From contig OX388307.1 in NCBI GenBank assembly GCA_947579605.1, positions 12,997,237 to 13,061,236 of the forward strand: a stretch of DNA of 64,000 nucleotides. Direction: 5' to 3'. The translations under genes were made by a program, and so were the position numbers. Below are positions 19,907 through 32,765 of the stretch, piece after piece. The notes below the pieces were generated by a model, which worked only from the letters and a program-made list of their open reading frames with translations, was not told the DNA's origin and searched no databases. Every line of letters begins with the position of its first letter. Position 1 is the first letter of the stretch. The stretch is from Athripsodes cinereus (Eukaryota > Arthropoda > Insecta > Trichoptera > Leptoceridae).

Positions 19907-20150
19907 TGTGATGACAAGTGAGATTAGATCACGAAGATTGGCATGGATTGGCCACGTCGTTAGATCCGGAGAAGAAAGGGCGACTAAAGGTATTCTCTAA
20001 GAAAAAGGTTCATAGATAACATCAACCGAGATTTAGAGCAGCAAAATGCTAAAGATGACTGGCATTCCATTGCTTAATATAGAAAGGCTTGGAAGTCGAA
20101 TGTTTTGGAGGCAAAAGTCATACGAGAGCTTTTCGGCCATCGGAAAGTAT
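19907..20150 (+). pseudogene. Degraded non-LTR RT C-terminal tail
   Basis: The + translation gives 'RLAWIGHVVRSGEERATKG', followed after stops by 'NRDLEQQNAKDDWHSIA' and 'RKAWKSNV', the W-x-G-H-V-x-R segment and Arg/Trp-rich end of RTE/Jockey-like ORF2 tails. No catalytic motif is retained. Confidence 0.6.
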
Positions 20151-20606
20151 GTTAACAATGTTTATATAAGAATTATTTTCATATTATTATAACAAATTAG
20201 GGTCTTTCCCTTCTTTTAAACAACTTCTTTACAACAGAAGATAAATGAAAATCAATTTTACAATAATTACCTATATGTTTGCTTTTTTACTATCTTTCTG
20301 TAATCTAATGTTGTGTCTCATTTTTTCTTGTTGGTTTTATCTATTTCGTATTATTTTTTGGACACTAAAGTAATATAAAAAACACTTAGGTTAAAAAACA
20401 ATTTTGCAGTTGTGAGAATCAAATTTTCGACTATCAATATCTAAATATATATTTACTTTGTCGGTGTTTAAGTAGTAGAAATCCATAATGAAATAAAAAA
20501 AAAACAGATGCTTTTCTTCCATGTATATTGATTTATTGAATCTGATGAAACTGAAAGTTCCTTGAAATGGTATCTTTCAAAAAAATTAATATAGTAGAAA
20601 AAAACA
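20151..20606. other. Intergenic, nothing recognised
   Basis: AT-rich, no frame or repeat noticed. Confidence 0.4.
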
Positions 20607-20857
20607 TTCAGAAACCTCGATTGCAACATTGTGTGAAATCTAATCAGAAGAAGTGAAAAAGGCGTCCCAACGCTTAGGAATTGGCTCTAGGCTGGTTTAA
20701 GTGATCACTTTCGGTGTCCATGGACAACGTTCACCAATTCCACCATTCTCACTGTCACGATGTAAAGTCCACCAATCGAGAGACGCTCTATGCAAACGTG
20801 ACGCTCTATGCAAAACTATTGTGTAGACATGGTTCTCCAATCGAGGTTTCTGATTGG
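20607..20857. mobile_element. MITE family M, copy B (best ends)
   Basis: Ends are CAGAAACCTCGATTG (20,609-20,623) and its exact reverse complement CAATCGAGGTTTCTG (20,838-20,852). The outer CCAATC is retained only on the right. A 20-bp direct duplication (acgctctatgcaaa.. near 20,783 and 20,803) lengthens the right side. The interior is shared with copies A and C. No coding sequence. Confidence 0.8.
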
Positions 20858-22920
20858 TTTTGTCATCTGCACCCAAATCCGGTTAATCAATAAAAAAATT
20901 AGTAAATATTCTAAACAGAAAAAAATATTTTTTTCATTCTAAATATATACATAAACTAGGTGAATATTTGACTTGTATAATTTATTTAAAAACTATAAAA
21001 TCATTGAGAGAGAATTTCGCTCTTCCAATTACAATCGAATCCTTGCATTGAAAGCTGCTTGAAAACATGCATGATAATACTCATAATAGCGTGTAATGTT
21101 CTGGTAACAAAGTAAATCCATGTACGGGAACTACGTACATACTAAGGTGGCAATATTAATTCATTGCAATATCCATATTACATTTTACTTGATTTATACT
21201 TCAAATTAAAACAAATATGAACTGCTAAAAACACCATGTTGTAACATATGTAGATCATCGGATTGCAAATTAAATGTACATAAATTCAAAAATAAGAAAA
21301 CACACGAAGTTTGGGACATGAAAACTACCAAGCTATGAAGCCCAAACTTCAGATAAAAAAGGTGAAAAAACACTTTAACGGACGGTTTTATAAAAAATAA
21401 AACATCTCTTTAAATTTTTACGGAAAAAGACTTCTAGTAGTAACCATAGTAACTAATAGAATTTTGACATCTTGGACTTTTATCTTTACGGAACCGGCAT
21501 TTAGTCATGAAGGGGAAAGAGATAATTAGGTTTTGTTCAGGAGTACCTACATGGGCTTGAGCCATGAAGAAGCAGGTACTACAAAAATAAACACAGATTT
21601 GAAAAATCCAAAGAAAATACGAAAACTACGATAAACTATTTAAAAAACGAGACTCGGTATTTGATATACGTAACTTAATAAGTCATGTTAAGTATAAAGT
21701 AAGTTTAGCGTCTAGTGATTATTAACTGAATTACTGAATTGGGTAGGTATACATAATTCTTTAAGAAAGATATCTGGGAAAGAAGAGAATTGCGTGAGTC
21801 AAATATATTCTCATTAAAAATGTCGATTCAAAGAGAAATAGAAGAATTCGCTGAAACGTTGTAATATTTCTACGGCTGTGAGAGAAAGTTTTGACAGTTC
21901 TATAAACGACGAGATCTCGTTAAGGAAAGTTAATTTATGATAAAAGTCAATTTTATTCAATTACCAAAAGAATTTTTCACTTTGAGAGAAGAAGAAAAAA
22001 GAAAAGATTATTCGGACTCTTGATAGAAAGTGAAATTGTGCCTATGTAGTTAGTATAAAGTATACATAATAGAAGTTGAAGGATGCTAAGAAGGAGATTT
22101 ATGGAGAAAAAAATAGAATCTAAATTGAGATAATTGAAGGCACGCCTTAATTTTTTTTACCCAAAATATTGTTATTATCGTTCAAAGAAACTTTTATTAA
22201 CTAGATTGTTGATTGTAAAGATAAAATAAAAGATTTTTTTTTATAAAATATTCCTTTCACTTTACACTGGAAAATGTTACTTAATATTTAAAAGCTATAT
22301 AATGTATATAATTAATTTATTTCGTAAATTATGTTTGATTAAATTTTTACATGTAATTTGAGGACGGTTAACTCACTACAGATAGTATTCCCGTGTAATT
22401 TTTTTTATTAAAATATTAATACTTGAAAGTTTTATTCATTATTAAGTAAACATAACCTTATCTGGTTATTTTATAATAAAAAAAATCACCAAACATATTT
22501 TAAATTGAAATATCGAGAAAGCGTAAATGTATTATTTTTTATTCCATTTCACGCGTATCAAGCGTAAGTATTTGTACAATGATAAATTATCTCTTGGAAA
22601 ATGTAGGAATTCGCTCTGATTTATGAGTCCTGCGAAGATGACTTTGACATAATTAAGTAGCAACGTAGTTAATCTTTAAATGCATGATCTTATTATCGTT
22701 GCAATTTTGAAGATAAATTAGGAATTCAGTCTTACTGTTTTTATCAATTTATTTTCAAAAATTGTCTGTGTCGTTTTTTCTATTTGGATTGCTGGACAAA
22801 TAAAGATTTACTTAAATTAAATGCACTTGCAAACATTTTTCAAGTTTTCTCATGGAGATTGCTTGCAGGCAATAAACTAGCCTTTCATTCCTATTAAAAT
22901 GAAGAGTTTATGATTATTAT
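20858..22920. other. Intergenic, no gene seen
   Basis: About 2 kb of AT-rich DNA without open frames over 60 codons. A short inverted GAAGTTTGG/CCAAACTTC pair lies at 21,306-21,351. Confidence 0.45.
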
Positions 22921-22924
22921 GTTT

Positions 22925-23048
22925 TTTAATTTTTTATTTATTTATTTATTTATTCATTCTTTACTGTACATTGATAAAAAGCAATTACATAAAAGGTATA
23001 CATTCAAATAAAATACAATCAATATACAGAGGGCGAGTTTATCGCAAA
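22925..23048 (-). repeat. Family L short form, inverted
   Basis: On minus it reads 'gcgataaactcgccctctgt', a diverged middle, 'caatgtacagtaaagaatg' and an (AATA)n tail, seen as (TTTA)n at 22,930-22,955. Same head and tail as the copy at 2,164-2,305. Confidence 0.75.
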
Positions 23049-23053
23049 GGCGC

Positions 23054-23104
23054 GATCAATTTGAGATATTCGAGATAATCAATTTGAGATATTCGAGATT
23101 TGAT
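23054..23104. repeat. Two-copy tandem duplication of about 24 bp
   Basis: 'atcaatttgagatattcgag' occurs twice in tandem (23,056 and 23,080), probably replication slippage. Confidence 0.7.
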
Positions 23105-23646
23105 GACCTGGAGGAATATTCAAGAGATTTTTGTTCAGAAATGGAGGGGAATGGGATGGACGTAAACTTACTAGTTTTCAATAATGTAAAATAGTATGAA
23201 AACAATGTAATATCTACTCTGCGTTTTTTTTAACAATAAGGGAACTGAAGTAGAATATTTAAGCGGGATAGAAATAAAGGGTAAATGATATTACGAAATA
23301 AGTTTTATACAAAAATATTTCTCAGACAGTTGTGTAAAAAAATTTGCCCGAGGCTTTTGTCGAAGTTGAAAATGAGAGTATTATAAAAACTTTAAATTTC
23401 TCACTAGAATAAGAGTCATAAAACACATAAATTACATACTATACTATGAATGAGGTACGTAGTTATTATAAATAACCAACCGCTTTTTTCAACGTGTAAA
23501 CGCATTTGTTTAAAAGTGTAATAAGAAACTAAGTTTCTTTTACGGTGTAAAAATGTGACAAGAAATATCATAATATTAAAAAATATTTTGATTATAGTAT
23601 TTCTTGGGCTGAACTTGACTTGTAAGGAAAGGGAAGCATACCGTAT
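23105..23646. other. Intergenic, nothing recognised
   Basis: AT-rich sequence up to the hAT insertion site; nothing noted. Confidence 0.4.
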
Positions 23647-23654
23647 GTATGTAC

Positions 23655-24171
23655 CAGGGATGTTGCGGATGTCGATTTTTACACATCCGCGGATGTGAAT
23701 GCGGATTTTTGAAGGCTCACATCCGCGGATGCGGATGCGAATGCGAATGCGGATGCGGATGCGGATGCGGATGTTTAAGATGTTATTAAAAAAAAAGTAG
23801 GAACTATCTTAGTTGGTAGGCACCACTGTCAAATATGTGACGAAATTTTTGCTAAATAATATTATGGATTTTTTGGCGAAATATTTTTGTCTTCTTTGTT
23901 ATTTGCAAAAATAAAATAAAACCGGCAAAAATAAAAACGTGTCGGATCTTGTCACCATTATTTTCGTTCCCATTGGTTAATGTCAAGTGCAAACGGCACG
24001 CGCCATTCGCCGGCCCCGCTCCATTTCTTTCTTGTCGCAAATTGTCTTACATCCGCATCCGCATGAACATCCGCATCGATTATTGCGGATGCGGATGCGG
24101 ATGCAGATGTCCAAATACATGCGGAAGCTCCGCATTTGCGGATGCGGATGCGAATATTCGCAACATCCCTG
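23655..24171. mobile_element. Non-autonomous hAT element (517 bp) with 8-bp TSD
   Basis: Termini CAGGGATGTTGCG (23,655-23,667) and its exact reverse complement CGCAACATCCCTG (24,159-24,171). Both flanks carry GTATGTAC (23,647-23,654 and 24,172-24,179), an 8-bp duplication that fits the hAT preference nTnnnnAn. Subterminal zones are packed with GGATGC/GCATCC hexamers in inverted orientation. No transposase is encoded; the four short frames of 62-86 codons at 23,852-24,247 are products of the hexamer repeats. Confidence 0.92.
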
Positions 24172-24179
24172 GTATGTAC

Positions 24180-26980
24180 GTAGCTTAGAGAAACTAACAG
24201 CTATTAATGTTTTATACACCACAAAAAACAAAACAAAAAAAATCTAGAATATACAAACATGGTTTAAACACATCTAAGAATCCAAAGGGGTAAGTACTAG
24301 AAATTGATTCACTTTAAGACTTTATGTAAGCTACGCAGATTCATCATTTTAAGAAAGACAATTTGACGTTTGATATATTGTCACGTAAACGGTACTCAAA
24401 TATTGTCTAAAATGATAAAAATGCTTCAGTTTAGGTATTAATTGATGTGTACATGTTTATTTTTCAAGAAAATGAATTCATTACTTAATAATAATTATTA
24501 TTGCTACTTCAGAATTGTATTAAACACTCGACGTTTTTGATGTTAGATTTATAATATGATTATTGTAATACCACAGGTATCTATATAAGAAATAATTCTG
24601 ACAATTCATTTTAATAATAGACAATATGAAACAACTGCAGAAGTCGAAAACCGATTCTGAAATACTTTTGGAACAAGATTTTCTAGCATAAAGTTATTTA
24701 TCAGCTAACATATAACAGAGCTGCACTTATAGAAAATTGTATATTTATATGTTTTAAGGATAATTTTGAAGACTTTTTCAAATTGCTTATTGAAGTGGTT
24801 TTAAACTGAACATGTACGTGCCTATTTCAAAATGGTTATCTTTTTACAATTTACTATTTCCTTTCTCACGTAAACGGTGATTTTTTCCTTATAACCAATT
24901 TAATAATCCAATAACAACAGTTCGAACAAACGATTCGAGCGTATTTTACTCCTACGTAAAGTTTGGCAAAGAGGTAGGTTATCATCTGCGTTAGTGGATT
25001 TGATTAACTGTGGTAGGTAGGTATATATTGTTTCGAAATGAAAGTTATCGAAATACCTATCGCTGTCGTCCTACTTACAATAATTAAAATGATATTTTGT
25101 ACTTAACAAAGCTATCTATAGTACAGATAATAATAAATACACCAGGATGTCATCCTTTGTGAATTTTAACTTAATCCATGAAAAGGTTTCAAGCCTCTGC
25201 GGCAGTGTATCACAGAGGGTAAAATATTACGATATCCCGTGGCTTCATCTCGGTTTCCAGATTTGACAAGGCTGATATCTTTGTCATTATTATGTCGCTT
25301 AATAATGAAATGTTTTCTGAAAGTAATTTTAAACGCCATGTCTAGAGACAAAACAATGAAGTTACTTGATAAATTTTGGATTTTCGGAAAGAGTTTGATA
25401 CCAGACGGGATAAGATTCACTAGGTACCATCTACTTATTTTTGCTTTGAGCTCTTTTCTCTCTTCTCTGTTATTTATTTAAATCTCTCTACAATATTTTT
25501 ATGAAAGATTACACTTTACCCAAGTTCATATTAAAAATGTATATATGAGAATAATATTATATTTTCAAGTTTGATGAAACACCACTATCTACATTCATAT
25601 TAACGCAGTACCTTTCTATTTCTTTATGAATTGATGAAGACTGAATGATGATAACAATTAATATTTTGATTCAAGAATGGGAAACATTGTAAAAAATATT
25701 TATTTATATATTCAAACTATGTACGACAATGTTTTGAATTTTTAGCTACAAGTATATAAACCGCTTTTAGCTCTCTCATTACTATTAACATTAAAAAAAA
25801 CACATCATATAAAGAAGTACAATCAAATAATAATAGTAAAATTTATGGATACAAAATATAATATAGGCACAGATATAATATTCTATATTTCCAAATAATT
25901 TTAGGGTTTGTTGGTATTTTACAATTTAGAAGTAAAATTTTATATTATTTACTCGTAATCCTTATAAGTACGAATGTTCTAAAATTACTTTGTTGATGAA
26001 TTTGAATGTAGGTACTTAAACCCAAGTAACCCAGTAAAGCCTGGATTTTACTAGAAATGGGTTGAATTGAGTTAATATAAAAGCCTTTCTGAAGAGTGTT
26101 CTTACAATATCAGGTGCAAATGAAAATATTTCAAAAAGGAACATTTCCAGGGACGAAGTTTGAATGCCCTACTAGAAACGAATTGATTACATCTATCGAT
26201 ATAGAAACATAATAAGGAAATAGTTCGTAATTTTATGTTTGTTATTAATATCTACATTTATTTAAGATACAGAGGAAAATATACTATAATGACACGAATG
26301 GAACGCAAAAATTCTCAGTTTTTTGAAGAATAATTAATAATTTTGTAACTGGTGAAATTCAAACGAATTATTTATAATAACACCGAAAATATGAAAATCC
26401 TGTCTCTTATTTTACCGATACTTCTAAGAATCGAACTCTTACAAGAGAACACAAAGCTAGCTACTAGCTTTTTGCCTTCTCCCAACGTTTTCAAAAATAT
26501 TCATTAAATTATTTCAATTATTTTAATATTTCTCAATTTAATAGGTAAACTTATGTATTGTTTTTACGTTGATTTAGAGGTATAGAAATTATGACACTAA
26601 TACGCGAAATAAAGTCCACGTTTTTACAGATTTCATTTCAGCTGTGTACGTGAATGGCGAGGTAGAAAATTTATAGTCTTTACTGGAGTTATATTCATGG
26701 CTGTTTATATAAAATATATCGATAAAAATAATAACATTTCATAATATGCTGACACTGTGGGTGGTTCTGTGGATGGATTTATATATTGAGGGGATTTATA
26801 GTATCGATTGGATCTAGATTCAGCATATTTTATTCAAACAAGCCTCACGAAACATAAAGGTTAATAGGGAGGAAAATATCTTCCCTCATTTTCCAAATAT
26901 TGAATGGTCATAGTTACTTCTTTGTTACTAGTACTAAAAAGTAAATATATTGAAAGTTTTACAGTAGTTTAAAAGATTTC
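24180..26980. other. Intergenic, no gene seen
   Basis: About 2.8 kb of AT-rich DNA. The overlapping opposite frames at 25,166-25,481 (80-84 codons) have no recognisable motif and mirror each other, so neither is called. No repeat was identified. Confidence 0.45.
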
Positions 26981-26982
26981 CA

Positions 26983-27110
26983 CGAGGCGGATTTGGCTGG
27001 CCTGCCATTCAGACTGCCCACTGTGGCTCGTCCGTGAGGACAATTTTAATTTTCAATTGCAGATAAATAGGAGTCTTTGACTCCTGAGATGTTTATATGT
27101 GTGGATGGCC
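26983..27110 (+). repeat. 3' UTR fragment related to the R1-clade element
   Basis: Shares CGAGGCG at its start and the hairpin module GATAAATAGGAGTC-ttt-GACTCCTGAGAT (27,064-27,091), then 'gtgtgg', with the minus-strand 3' end of the element at 13,130-13,260. Only the 3' terminal segment is present. Confidence 0.6.
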
Positions 27111-27114
27111 TTTT

Positions 27115-28710
27115 AAACAGTACTAAATATATTTCTATACGACCACAATATTTTGATGTTGTTTTATGGATTTATTTTAACGATGGTATATGAATTTATA
27201 TGTATGAAATAATTGTCCATATTTAAATAAACAACTCTTCCATTCTGTCCAACCCATCATTCATTACCATAGTTGATCAAATTTAAAATATTATCATGAA
27301 ACATATTTAAATGATGAGGCTAACCGTTTCAAATGTACTGATGAAGAATTTAATCTTCAATGTTCTTATAAACTTTATATTTAACTTCAAAAATAATAAT
27401 TTTTCAAAAACGTAGATTTGGACAGTTTTCTTTGAAGCGCCGTCATCAAATTTTAATTAAGAATAATAAAAAGGTTCTTAAATAATTAAACCAATTACTA
27501 CACAAAAGTTAAATAAAATATACCTACAAGAAAAATATGTGAAAACAGACAATAACATTAATATTAAAATGTAAACGATGTTTACTTAAAATACTCGCTC
27601 AACATTAACGAATATTTTATGAAAATATTGTTTTTATCAATTTATTTACCACATTTCAGATAAAAGGTTATAATTTTTCAAATTTAATTGTGGGCGATGT
27701 GTAAAAAATATTTCTCGAAATTATTATGTTTGTTGGTTAAAAATTTAAAAAGAACAACAAACTAAAAGTGAAATTTTTACGTTAATGTTAATTTTGTAGA
27801 ATTTTGGTAGGTACCCATCTAAGTAAATGTGTGTTTAGGATTGAATAATATCATTATTAGAATAACAAAACGAAAGTAAAAATTAATATATAAAAAAAAA
27901 AAAATTGTTAGTCTAACGGCATAAGTTTTTTTTTTACAAATTTTTAATTTTATCGTCCGTACTTGTTTTGCTATTCTACTCGCATAAGAAGTTTATTTAT
28001 GATAATAATATAATCTAGTATTGTGTAAAAAAATATTAATTTAATAGTGTATCAATCGTAATATTAACGTATTTTTGGAAATCTTAAGTATAGCCTTCTC
28101 GATGAATACTGGTAAACGTGGAGGATAATTTTTCATTTCAAGACTTCATCTTCATTGTATTGCTGTGCGTAGAATACAGATATATATCTACACTTATGTA
28201 TATACTTTAGGTATCTCGATAAATGTTATTTATATACTTATTCAGAAATACACCATTAAAAAGCCTTTTATATTACGTGGTTCAAATAATTAACGAAATA
28301 ATAATAACAAGTAAACAAAACAATCAAATCGGCAAAATAATTCTTAGCATCAATAGATCGAACGGCAAACAAGGAATGGTAAATAATTTGGCCTGAATAA
28401 AATAAAAATCCTGAGATGATCGTCATAAATATAAAATAAATAAATAAAATAGTACCGAATTAAGATATAAATCATTTGAAAGACCGATATGAGTATGTTT
28501 TTCTTTGCTAAAACACATTTTCAAGCAATTGTTTAATCTTCTTTATTGGGTTAATACCCAAAAAGTTAAGATAAATTTTCTTTTTAATTATTTTAGCTAC
28601 TCACAAAAATGGTCGAACTAAGATATTAACGAATTGATTTTTAATCCATAGAATTTTTTTTTGTTTTTTTTTGTTAGTTTTACTAAATAAGGGTAAAGCA
28701 CGCAGTTAAG
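27115..28710. other. Intergenic, no gene seen
   Basis: Very AT-rich, including poly(A) and poly(T) runs around 27,895-27,940. No frames over 60 codons. Confidence 0.45.
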
Positions 28711-28714
28711 AAAA

Positions 28715-28920
28715 CCAATCAAACATCTCTATTGAAAAATCACATTTGTAGATTGTAACATTGTAGAAAATCTAATCGGAAGAAATGAGAAAGGTGTGCC
28801 AACGCTTTCAAATTGGCTTCAGGCTGGCTTGAGTGCTCACTTTTGATGTCCATGGACAATGTTTACCAATTCTTCCATTCTCACTTTCACGACAATAAGG
28901 TTCAACAATTGAGAAGTATT
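28715..28920. mobile_element. MITE family M, copy C
   Basis: Left end CCAATCAAACATCTCTATTG (28,715-28,734) is a diverged family-M terminus. The interior 'gattgtaacattgtagaaaa', 'tgtccatggacaatgtttac' and 'cattctcactttcacga' is collinear with copies A and B. The right end is eroded to 'caacaattgagaagta'. Confidence 0.7.
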
Positions 28921-29129
28921 TGATGCAACATAAATATTTAATTAAATCTTTTTTTTGTTTCCCTTATTTCAGATTTTAAATGGATCGAGATCTCCTGTTT
29001 AAATGGCGCTGATAAAAATGTATTTCATATTTGTAGATCCTCAGATCAGAAACACTTTTTAATTTTATGAATCTGGATTAAAAATAAACCTCAATAGAAA
29101 TACCCTAGATATTCCCTCAGTAAGTATTT

Positions 29130-29165
29130 TGACAGCGGGTGGAATCGAACCCGGGTACCCCAATC
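29130..29165 (-). repeat. Isolated tRNA-like B-box fragment
   Basis: On minus this reads GGGTTCGATTCCACCCGC, a B-box (GGTTCGAnnCC) with the pairing arm of a T-stem. No A box, acceptor stem or full cloverleaf can be drawn around it, so it is likely a remnant of a tRNA-derived SINE different from the 51.0-kb family. Confidence 0.5.
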
Positions 29166-29214
29166 GGGCCGCTTTATTTTGAATTATTGTACTATACCTA
29201 CAACTACTTCTATT

Positions 29215-29375
29215 TCTTCAAGGCATATCCCACAAATGGAGCAGTCAGCAAACCAGCTACTTAAAATGAACATAAAAGCTATCCTCTCCGCCTAGAAACC
29301 ATCCAAGATATTCAGTATGGTTGGCAAACCTCGTCGCTAAATTTCAGATGTAAAATATCTTTGGTTTTTGGAAAA
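29215..29375 (-). repeat. Family L long form, inverted fragment
   Basis: Read on minus, it matches the 35,735-35,845 segment in order: 'acatctgaaatttagcgacg', 'aggtttgccaaccatactg', 'gcggagaggatagct', 'agctggtttgctgactgct'. Head and tail are missing. Confidence 0.6.
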
Positions 29376-29379
29376 TGAT

Positions 29380-30485
29380 ATCTAATACTGCTTAATTTGA
29401 AATGTGTTTTAGATATTAGAAGGTATCTTGACAAGTTTTAATCTAAATTTACCTTTCAAAATTGTGAAAATATATGCAAGAGAAAAGGGACAAGTTTTAT
29501 TTTTTTGTGTTTCGCAGAAAATCCAAAAGAGATTTCACTATGGATTGAGTAGGTAGAAAACCTAGTTTATTAAAAAATACTTTGGGTGAAGTGAGCTTAA
29601 GAAAATGTGTACTTAACCCTAGTGAAAAATAAATAATACTTCAATTTTTCGCATTACGTTGCTCAAGATTACAGAATTCTCGCGTTGTGGATTTAGATTT
29701 CATAAGCTTTTACGAAAAATTATTTTTTCAGAACGGATTATTAGATACATACTAAAATGATGAATACAAGTAGATATTAAATTGATTTCTACAACTTCGT
29801 GGAAAATAAAGGATGTATTGTGATATAATAAATTTATAAAGTATGTTGAAGAAAGGCTGTGTAGGTACAGCACTTAATCTAGAGTTCCTTTGTTAAGCCA
29901 CAAAGCTTTCTTTTTCAATATAGGAAGGTAACATTATGAATTCATGTACAAAAGATTGATCTCCTGCCTTTGGATTGAACCTCACGAGAGATGGTTGTAT
30001 CTTTCCTACTATGAATCAAAAACTGGATACATAAATCAAACCAATGCTGCTGTAGGCCGATACCGTGCCTTCATTACATATTCAGATTTCACCTTCTATA
30101 ATAATAATTATTATTATACTGCTACTATGGAAAACCAAAATTTCAACATGATTTACGGATGCCTTTATATATTCTACTTAATATACATATACATCACGAC
30201 GTAGATATCTACCCAAATACACCACAAATAAAGTCACAGTAGAAAAAATATACAGCGGAAGAGAGATACCATAATATATTATTAGCACACATATATTGGA
30301 ACATATTTTATTTATTTCGACTTGCATACTAAATTTTGTTTGAAGTATTAAATTCATTCTTTATAAAAAAAGAAAATGAATGCACAATGCCTATAACTTG
30401 ACAGTCGCCAATGAGGCATCTTAGCGTTGAATTCGGTCATGTTTTCATAAATTTATGTGGTGTAGTACATAATTACTTATTATAA
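29380..30485. other. Intergenic, no gene called
   Basis: An 86-codon + frame (29,944-30,204) is Tyr/Thr-rich, with no motif and no homologous context, so it is not called. The rest is AT-rich. Confidence 0.4.
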
Positions 30486-30489
30486 AAAG

Positions 30490-31375
30490 GCTAAGAATTT
30501 TTGAACTGAGAGAAGAAATGAAGAACTGGACAGGAGTAAAAATAAATGGGAAAAAGGTTGACATGATTCGATATGCTGACGATATAGCACTGCTCGCAGA
30601 CTCCGAGATGGAGCTGAACGAAGCCTTAGGAAAAAATGGAAAGTATACTGCTGTCAAAGTACAACATGAAAATAAATAAAGACAAAACAAAATGTGTGGT
30701 CGTTGGAAAGGATAAAGCGACTGCGAACATTGCCATAAATGGGGTAAGCATCAAACAAGTAAAAGAATTCGTGTACTTGGGCAGCAGAATAAACCAGGAC
30801 GGATGCTCCAAATCAGAAATTGTGAGCAGAATAAACCAGGCAACAATTGCCTTTAACAAAAAAATCTAAAATTTTGGAATCCCCCAATATTGATTTAAGC
30901 GTGAGGAAGAATCTCACTAAAGCCTTTGTGTGGAGCATTTTGCTATATGGGTGCGAGACGTGGACCATCAGCAAGAGTGAAAGCGGACGGTTAGCGGCAT
31001 TTGAAATGTGGTGCTATAGACGCATGCTGAAGATTCATTGGTCGGAACACGTCGAAAACGAAGAAGAAAAAAGCCAGGGTTGGCGAAAAAAGGCAACTCC
31101 TCAAAAGAATCTGCCAACAACGAGCTAACTGGATTAGCCACAAAATCAGGCACCCAGGACTGCTCATCGCAATCGCCGAGGGTAGGACCGAAGGCACAAA
31201 TGGCAGAGGCCGACCGAGAGACGCCTATATGGACCAACTGAAGAGGGACATGAGCTGTGGCTCATACATGGAGTTGATGAGACTGGCCGAGAATAGGGAG
31301 GAGTGGAGAAGAATGTCCAAACTCATTGCAGACCAATCCAATGGATTGAAACTCATTATATGTAAGAATTTTTAA
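30490..31375 (+). pseudogene. Non-LTR reverse transcriptase 3' portion with frameshifts
   Basis: Three consecutive + frames give one protein. The first holds 'MIRYADDIALLADSEME' (30,561-30,611), the catalytic F/Y-A-D-D box. The second holds 'MKINKDKTKCVVVGKDKA' and 'FVYLGSRINQDG' (30,670-30,803). The third holds 'VWSILLYGCETWTISKS' and 'FEMWCYRRMLKIHW' (30,925-31,040). A last piece in another frame reads 'GRGRPRDAYMDQLKRDMSC' (31,203-31,259). At least three frame changes and a stop kill it. The order YADD, K-T-K, YLGS, LYGCETWT, GRPR is that of RTE/Jockey-like ORF2 C-terminal halves. Confidence 0.8.
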
Positions 31376-32690
31376 TAGAAATATCGAATCACGTGGACAA
31401 GAGAATACTTTACACAGTATTTGATTTTAGCATACTTTCTATTCACAGAAATTTGATTAAATCATTCACCCGTTCTGGAAGTAAGTAAATTTGTTCAGAC
31501 TTGAATTCATTGAAATATGGTGCTTGTTTACTTTTTGATAACAGCAGTAAAAATTAAATGGTATAAAAACATTATACTTTTAGTAATCCCATACCCCAAA
31601 TTTTGTTACTTGAATGAAATCAATTTGTATATATTTTTTACTAAATATTATACTTATCATTTTATTCTGTTTTTAAACTGTCGATTTTGGCTGATTCACC
31701 CAATGCTTAAATATTTTGCGAAAAGAAATGGTAAATTACAAAAAAACTACAATCGTATATTTTTGTCGGTTGTCGATTTTCTTATATTCTTCTTTACTTA
31801 ATTTGGAAGTAATAAACAGGGAAATAATGGTTTTAATATTGGTGTGCAAAAAAGTTTAGTTTGTGTATGAAAACAGTAAAACAAATTACTGGTTCTATTG
31901 TAAGCAAACCGATAAAGTTTTATGTACTTATTGAAGACCTATAATAATTTGTTACAATGAAAAAAAAATGTAAATGTATATTTTAACATTAGTTATTTTA
32001 TTGGTATCCTAAAGTAACTAACTGAATTGTAAATAATTATAGAAAAATCATAACAAGTAATGGAATCTCTCTACCACACAGCATCTCTTGCTAGTTGAGA
32101 AAAAGGAAAGAGCCTCTAGACAAATCTATTCTTGCATTCTTTATGATAGACGTATTTCCAAAGGAAGATAGTTTTTACACCATAATTTAAACACTTTCGA
32201 TAGACGGTTTCACTCAAGACTACAGTTTCAATAGCTATCGCTTCTATATTTCCGTTTTGTCACGTAACAGATTTTATAATTATTATTATATTATTGAAAT
32301 TTTGAAAAACAAAAAAAAAAAATTTAAAGCTAAAGCTTACTGTAACTGTAAACTGTAAACAGTAGGAGTTTATGAATATACGCCAACATACACAATTTAG
32401 TTTAGCGATGAAATTTAAAGTATTTAGTCGTATTTTTGTAATTAGAGTTTTTTTATACCTATTTATTCTAAGAATTTTATAATATGCTGAGAGCGGGTTA
32501 ATTCAAAGATACATGCTTTCCGTTGAGAATATCCAGTAGTTTCAATTGTCACGTTGTATTCATTGTCTCTTATATGTTGATTGTATTTGTTCCAAGTATG
32601 TTTTTTTAAAGTTATTGCACTGTAAAGGCTATTATTAGCTGTATACTTTGTTAATAAATAAATATTGTATTTAATTCAATTGCTTTTCTT
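31376..32690. other. Intergenic, no gene seen
   Basis: AT-rich. The 94-codon + frame 31,517-31,801 is Phe/Ile/Tyr-rich with no motif. Nothing else noted. Confidence 0.45.
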
Positions 32691-32694
32691 AGAT

Positions 32695-32765
32695 TCCGTC
32701 TACAATAATGCTGAGGACAGAGGAGGATGGCGTAGGACGATACATAGAAATATGTATTGCATAAA
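32695..32765 (+). pseudogene. Possible tiny RT-tail remnant
   Basis: The + translation 'NNAEDRGGWRRTIHRNMY' resembles the A-x-D-R-x-x-W-R motif at the extreme C-terminus of some non-LTR ORF2 proteins. It is only about 20 codons and could be chance. Confidence 0.3.

Noticed and set aside
23852..24247. Four overlapping 62-86 codon frames around 24.0 kb
   Set aside because: They run through the hAT element's hexamer repeats and TIR and appear on both strands, as low-complexity repeats produce.
29130..29165. A tRNA gene
   Set aside because: Only a B-box/T-arm can be seen; no A box, anticodon arm or acceptor stem can be drawn.
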